This document shows, one piece after another, positions 7,746 to 9,601 of a DNA stretch of 9,601 nt. The stretch is from CAMCXT01 sp046302715 (GTDB lineage: Bacteria > Bacteroidota > Bacteroidia > M30B66). The notes beneath the pieces were generated by a model that was not told the origin of the DNA, searched no databases, and saw nothing but the letters and a program-made list of their open reading frames with translations. Positions within the stretch are counted from its first letter, which is position 1; each line of letters starts with the position of its first letter. The DNA lies in NCBI GenBank assembly GCA_046302715.1, contig JBKCHQ010000038.1:1-9601 (forward strand), given 5' to 3'. The translations under genes were made by a program, and so were the position numbers.

Positions 7746-7792
7746 GCCTTATCCTCAGTAGATTTAACTTTTTCGATTAATAGGTTGGAATC

Positions 7793-9601
7793 TTATTTTA
7801 CCTGATATCGTTTGGCATATTCGGTAAATTCCTCCTTACTTAATTTTTGTGGACCTTTCCCATCGCCAAAATCAATGGTTGCCCAGTTATCGTTGGTTTG
7901 GACGTTTGCGGCCACTAACTTAAGTGTTACATTTTCATCTTTTACACCGGCCTTAACCTTAGCGTCGATGGTTTCTTTAACGCGTACTGCAACCGATTTG
8001 GCATCCTGACGTGCTTTTTCGGATGCTTCTGCCTTGGCTTTCTCCTCAGCTTCAGCTTTAGCCTTGGCTTCGGCAGCTTTGGCAACAGCCTCCTGTCTGA
8101 GTTTTTCTTCGGCTTCGAGTTTCGACTTTTCAGCATCTGATTTTGCCTTACGTTCGGCTTCAGCTTTCAGCAAGGCTTCCTGCCTTACTTTCTCTTCGGC
8201 TTCTCTTTTTGTTTTTTCGGCCTCTGTTTTGGCTAGTCGATCGGCCTCTGCTTTTGCCTGTGCATCTTTCTTCGCCTTTTCAACGGCTTCGGCTTTTGCT
8301 TTTTCGTCAGCCTCCTTGCGTGCCTTTTCTTGAGCAGCTTTTGCAACAGCTTCGTTTCGAGCCTTCTCGGCCGCTTCGGCCTTAGCTTTTTCTTCGGCTA
8401 AGAGTTTTTCTCGGTTTTCTGCGTCCTTACGTGCATTTTCAGCATTTGCTTTTTCTTCGGCGGCCTTTTTCTCGGCCTGTGCCTTTTCATAGGCTGCTTT
8501 GGCAGCTGCCTCTCTTTCGGCCTTAACTTTTGCTTCGGCAGCCAAACGTTTTTGCTCTTGCTGGGCCAAAACAAGAGAATCCTGCCGTAGCTTTTCTTTC
8601 GCTATTTTTTCTGCCTTAATGCGTTCTTCCTCTTGTTTTTTAAGTAAAGCAGCTTCTTCAGCAGCTTTTTGGGCCTTTTCTTTCTCAATTTGTTCTGCTC
8701 TTAATTTAGCCTCTGCTTCTGCTTTTGCTTTTTGTTCGGCTTCTATTCGTGCTTTTTCTTCTTCTGCTTTACGCTGCGCTTCAAGGCGGGCTTTTGCCTC
8801 AGCTTCTAAACGTGCTTTTTCTGCCTCTTCTTTTGCCTTTCGTTCTGCTTCGGCTTTTGCTGCAGCTTCTTTATTAATCCGCTCCTCTTCTTCACGTCTT
8901 GCTTTTTCAGCAGCCTCTTTAGCCTTACGCTCGGCTTCGGCCTTTGCTAAGGCTTCTTGACGTGCTTTTTCTTCCGCTTCTTGCTTCGCTTTTTCTTCGG
9001 CTTCCTTCGCTAAACGTTCTTTTTCGGCTTTAGCAATTGCTTCCTGGCGTGCTTTTTCCTCTATTTCTTTTCGAATCTTTTCAGCTGCTTCGCGTTCTAA
9101 GCGTTCTTTCTCAGCCTTTGCCAATGCTTCTTTACGAGCTTTTTCTTCGGCTTCGAAACGGGCCTTCTCCGCTGCCTGTTGCGCTAAACGTTCGGCTTCG
9201 GCTTTTGCGGCAGCTTCCTTCTGGGCCTTTTCTTCTGCTTCTTTTCGGGCTTTAGCAGCAGCTTCGGCGGCTAGTTTATCGGCTTCAGCTTTGGCAGCTG
9301 CCTCTTTACGTGCCTTTTCTTCAGCTTCTTTTTGGGCTTTAAGTGCAGCTTCCTGTTCTGCTTTAGCTTTTTCTAAAGCTTCTTTTTGTGCTTTTTCTTC
9401 GGCTTCTTTACGTGCTTTGGCAGCAGCTTCGGCAGCTAGTTTATCGGCCTCGGCTTTGGCGGCAGCTTCTTTACGGGCCTTATCTTCAGCTTCTTTCTGC
9501 GCCTTAGCAGCAGCTTCCGCTGCTAATTTATCGGCTTCAGCTTTAGCAGCTGCCTCTTTACGTGCCTTTTCTTCAGCTTCTTTTTGGGCTTTAAGTGCAG
9601 C
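7793..9601 (-). CDS. Long Ala/Glu/Lys-rich helical repeat protein (5' end outside window)
   Basis: The reading frame is open from the stop at 7793-7795 to the right edge, giving 602 visible residues; the true start lies beyond 9601. An in-frame TTG at 9122-9124 is not the start, because identical repeats continue upstream of it. Residues 1 to about 540 are almost entirely Ala, Glu, Lys, Arg and Gln with no Pro, Gly, Cys or Trp, predicting one very long, charged alpha helix. If fully extended that helix would be about 80 nm. A 29-residue unit recurs (KAEAERxAxEAAEKARxEAEEKARxEAxA). Residues about 540-602 form a non-repetitive tail (VTLKLVAANVQTNDNWATIDF, GDGKGPQKLSKEEF). No T9SS domain or membrane segment is visible. 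TolA has a similar helical region, but the tail does not look like the TolA C-terminal domain, and compositional bias makes homology unreliable. The function is unknown. It is convergent with the CBS gene, 47 bp apart, with no clear hairpin between. Confidence 0.85.
   Translation of the reverse strand, partial: AALKAQKEAEEKARKEAAAKAEADKLAAEAAAKAQKEAEDKARKEAAAKAEADKLAAEAAAKARKEAEEKAQKEALEKAKAEQEAALKAQKEAEEKARKEAAAKAEADKLAAEAAAKARKEAEEKAQKEAAAKAEAERLAQQAAEKARFEAEEKARKEALAKAEKERLEREAAEKIRKEIEEKARQEAIAKAEKERLAKEAEEKAKQEAEEKARQEALAKAEAERKAKEAAEKARREEEERINKEAAAKAEAERKAKEEAEKARLEAEAKARLEAQRKAEEEKARIEAEQKAKAEAEAKLRAEQIEKEKAQKAAEEAALLKKQEEERIKAEKIAKEKLRQDSLVLAQQEQKRLAAEAKVKAEREAAAKAAYEKAQAEKKAAEEKANAENARKDAENREKLLAEEKAKAEAAEKARNEAVAKAAQEKARKEADEKAKAEAVEKAKKDAQAKAEADRLAKTEAEKTKREAEEKVRQEALLKAEAERKAKSDAEKSKLEAEEKLRQEAVAKAAEAKAKAEAEEKAKAEASEKARQDAKSVAVRVKETIDAKVKAGVKDENVTLKLVAANVQTNDNWATIDFGDGKGPQKLSKEEFTEYAKRYQVK
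8081..8254 (-). repeat. Two further 29-residue helical repeats near the C-terminus
   Basis: Two adjacent 29-residue units, starting KAEADRLAKTEAEK and KAEAERKAKSDAEK, have the same register as the main array. They are separated from it by about 172 residues of less regular Ala/Glu/Lys helix (8255-8770). Their return suggests that the whole helical region grew from one ancestral unit and that the middle part has drifted. Confidence 0.75.
8771..9544 (-). repeat. Nine consecutive ~29-residue (87-bp) helical repeats
   Basis: Read on the minus strand, visible residues 20-277 divide into nine successive units beginning KAEA/KAEK and ending in a KARxEAxA-like segment. Eight units are exactly 29 residues. 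The third is 26 and begins KAKAEQ. There are no gaps between units. The edge-proximal units are the most alike and those nearer 8771 more diverged, which suggests recent expansion toward the N-terminal side. Confidence 0.85.
9275..9601 (-). repeat. 252-bp (84-codon) higher-order tandem repeat, cut by the window edge
   Basis: The 75 bases at 9275-9349 recur at 9527-9601, offset 252 bp, with one difference (9293 G, 9545 A). The offset equals three protein units (29+29+26 residues). The copy runs into the right edge, so the number of 252-bp copies is unknown. Near identity at the DNA level points to recent duplication or ongoing homogenisation. Confidence 0.8.

Noticed and set aside
7746..7792. 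Bidirectional terminator between the convergent genes
   Set aside because: The 47-bp gap has short T-runs but no inverted repeat long enough to call a hairpin.
8499..8960. Long Ser/Ala/Phe-rich plus-strand reading frames across the repeat gene (also 8034-8333)
   Set aside because: They are antisense shadows: GCx, GAA and AAA codons on the minus strand read as Ser, Phe and Ala without stops. The minus-strand frame explains the region.
9122..9124. TTG as the start codon of the minus-strand repeat protein
   Set aside because: The frame stays open with the same repeat pattern to the window edge, so the gene begins beyond 9601.
8771..9601. CRISPR array or non-coding satellite suggested by the regular DNA repetition
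   Set aside because: The repeats are imperfect, contiguous and in frame with a single open coding sequence; there are no unique spacers.

Overview
The window comes from the genome of a member of the Bacteroidota, probably an uncultured or little-studied Flavobacteriia/Chitinophagia-like lineage. Three things point there: a type IX secretion (T9SS) type A sorting domain on a secreted enzyme, a DUF2911 protein and a PafA-type alkaline phosphatase, and gene starts that lack Shine-Dalgarno sequences but are A-rich. No RNA gene, insertion sequence, CRISPR array, phage gene or integration scar is visible. Coding density is very high.

Layout. Positions 2-7745 hold six genes, all on the + strand. 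The first three are packed with 6-9 bp gaps: a cyclophilin-type peptidyl-prolyl isomerase whose upstream region lies outside the window, a secreted beta-propeller sugar dehydrogenase with Ig-like and T9SS domains, and a secreted DUF2911/TPR-like protein. A strong intrinsic terminator (3291-3322) closes this group 4 bp after the last stop codon. A second group follows: a secreted PafA-like phosphatase, a cytoplasmic M61 metallopeptidase starting 2 bp after it, and a 335-residue protein starting 26 bp after that. The last protein joins a transaldolase/fructose-6-phosphate-aldolase-like barrel to a pair of CBS domains.

From 7793 to the right edge, on the - strand and convergent with the others, lies the 3' part of a long Ala/Glu/Lys-rich helical protein. 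At least 602 residues are visible. It is built largely from 29-residue repeats and ends in a short non-repetitive tail. Its start is outside the window.

The functions are mostly housekeeping or nutrient related: protein folding, extracytoplasmic sugar oxidation, phosphate release and peptide turnover. The most interesting object is the aldolase-CBS fusion at 6738-7745. Its barrel aligns almost without gaps to fructose-6-phosphate aldolase, but the Schiff-base lysine and the other catalytic positions are replaced, and its C-terminus resembles the CBS pair of arabinose-5-phosphate isomerase (KdsD/KpsF). It looks like a catalytically dead sugar-phosphate barrel reused as a sensor or regulator. 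The second notable object is the 29-residue helical repeat protein, with its 252-bp higher-order DNA repeat at the right edge.
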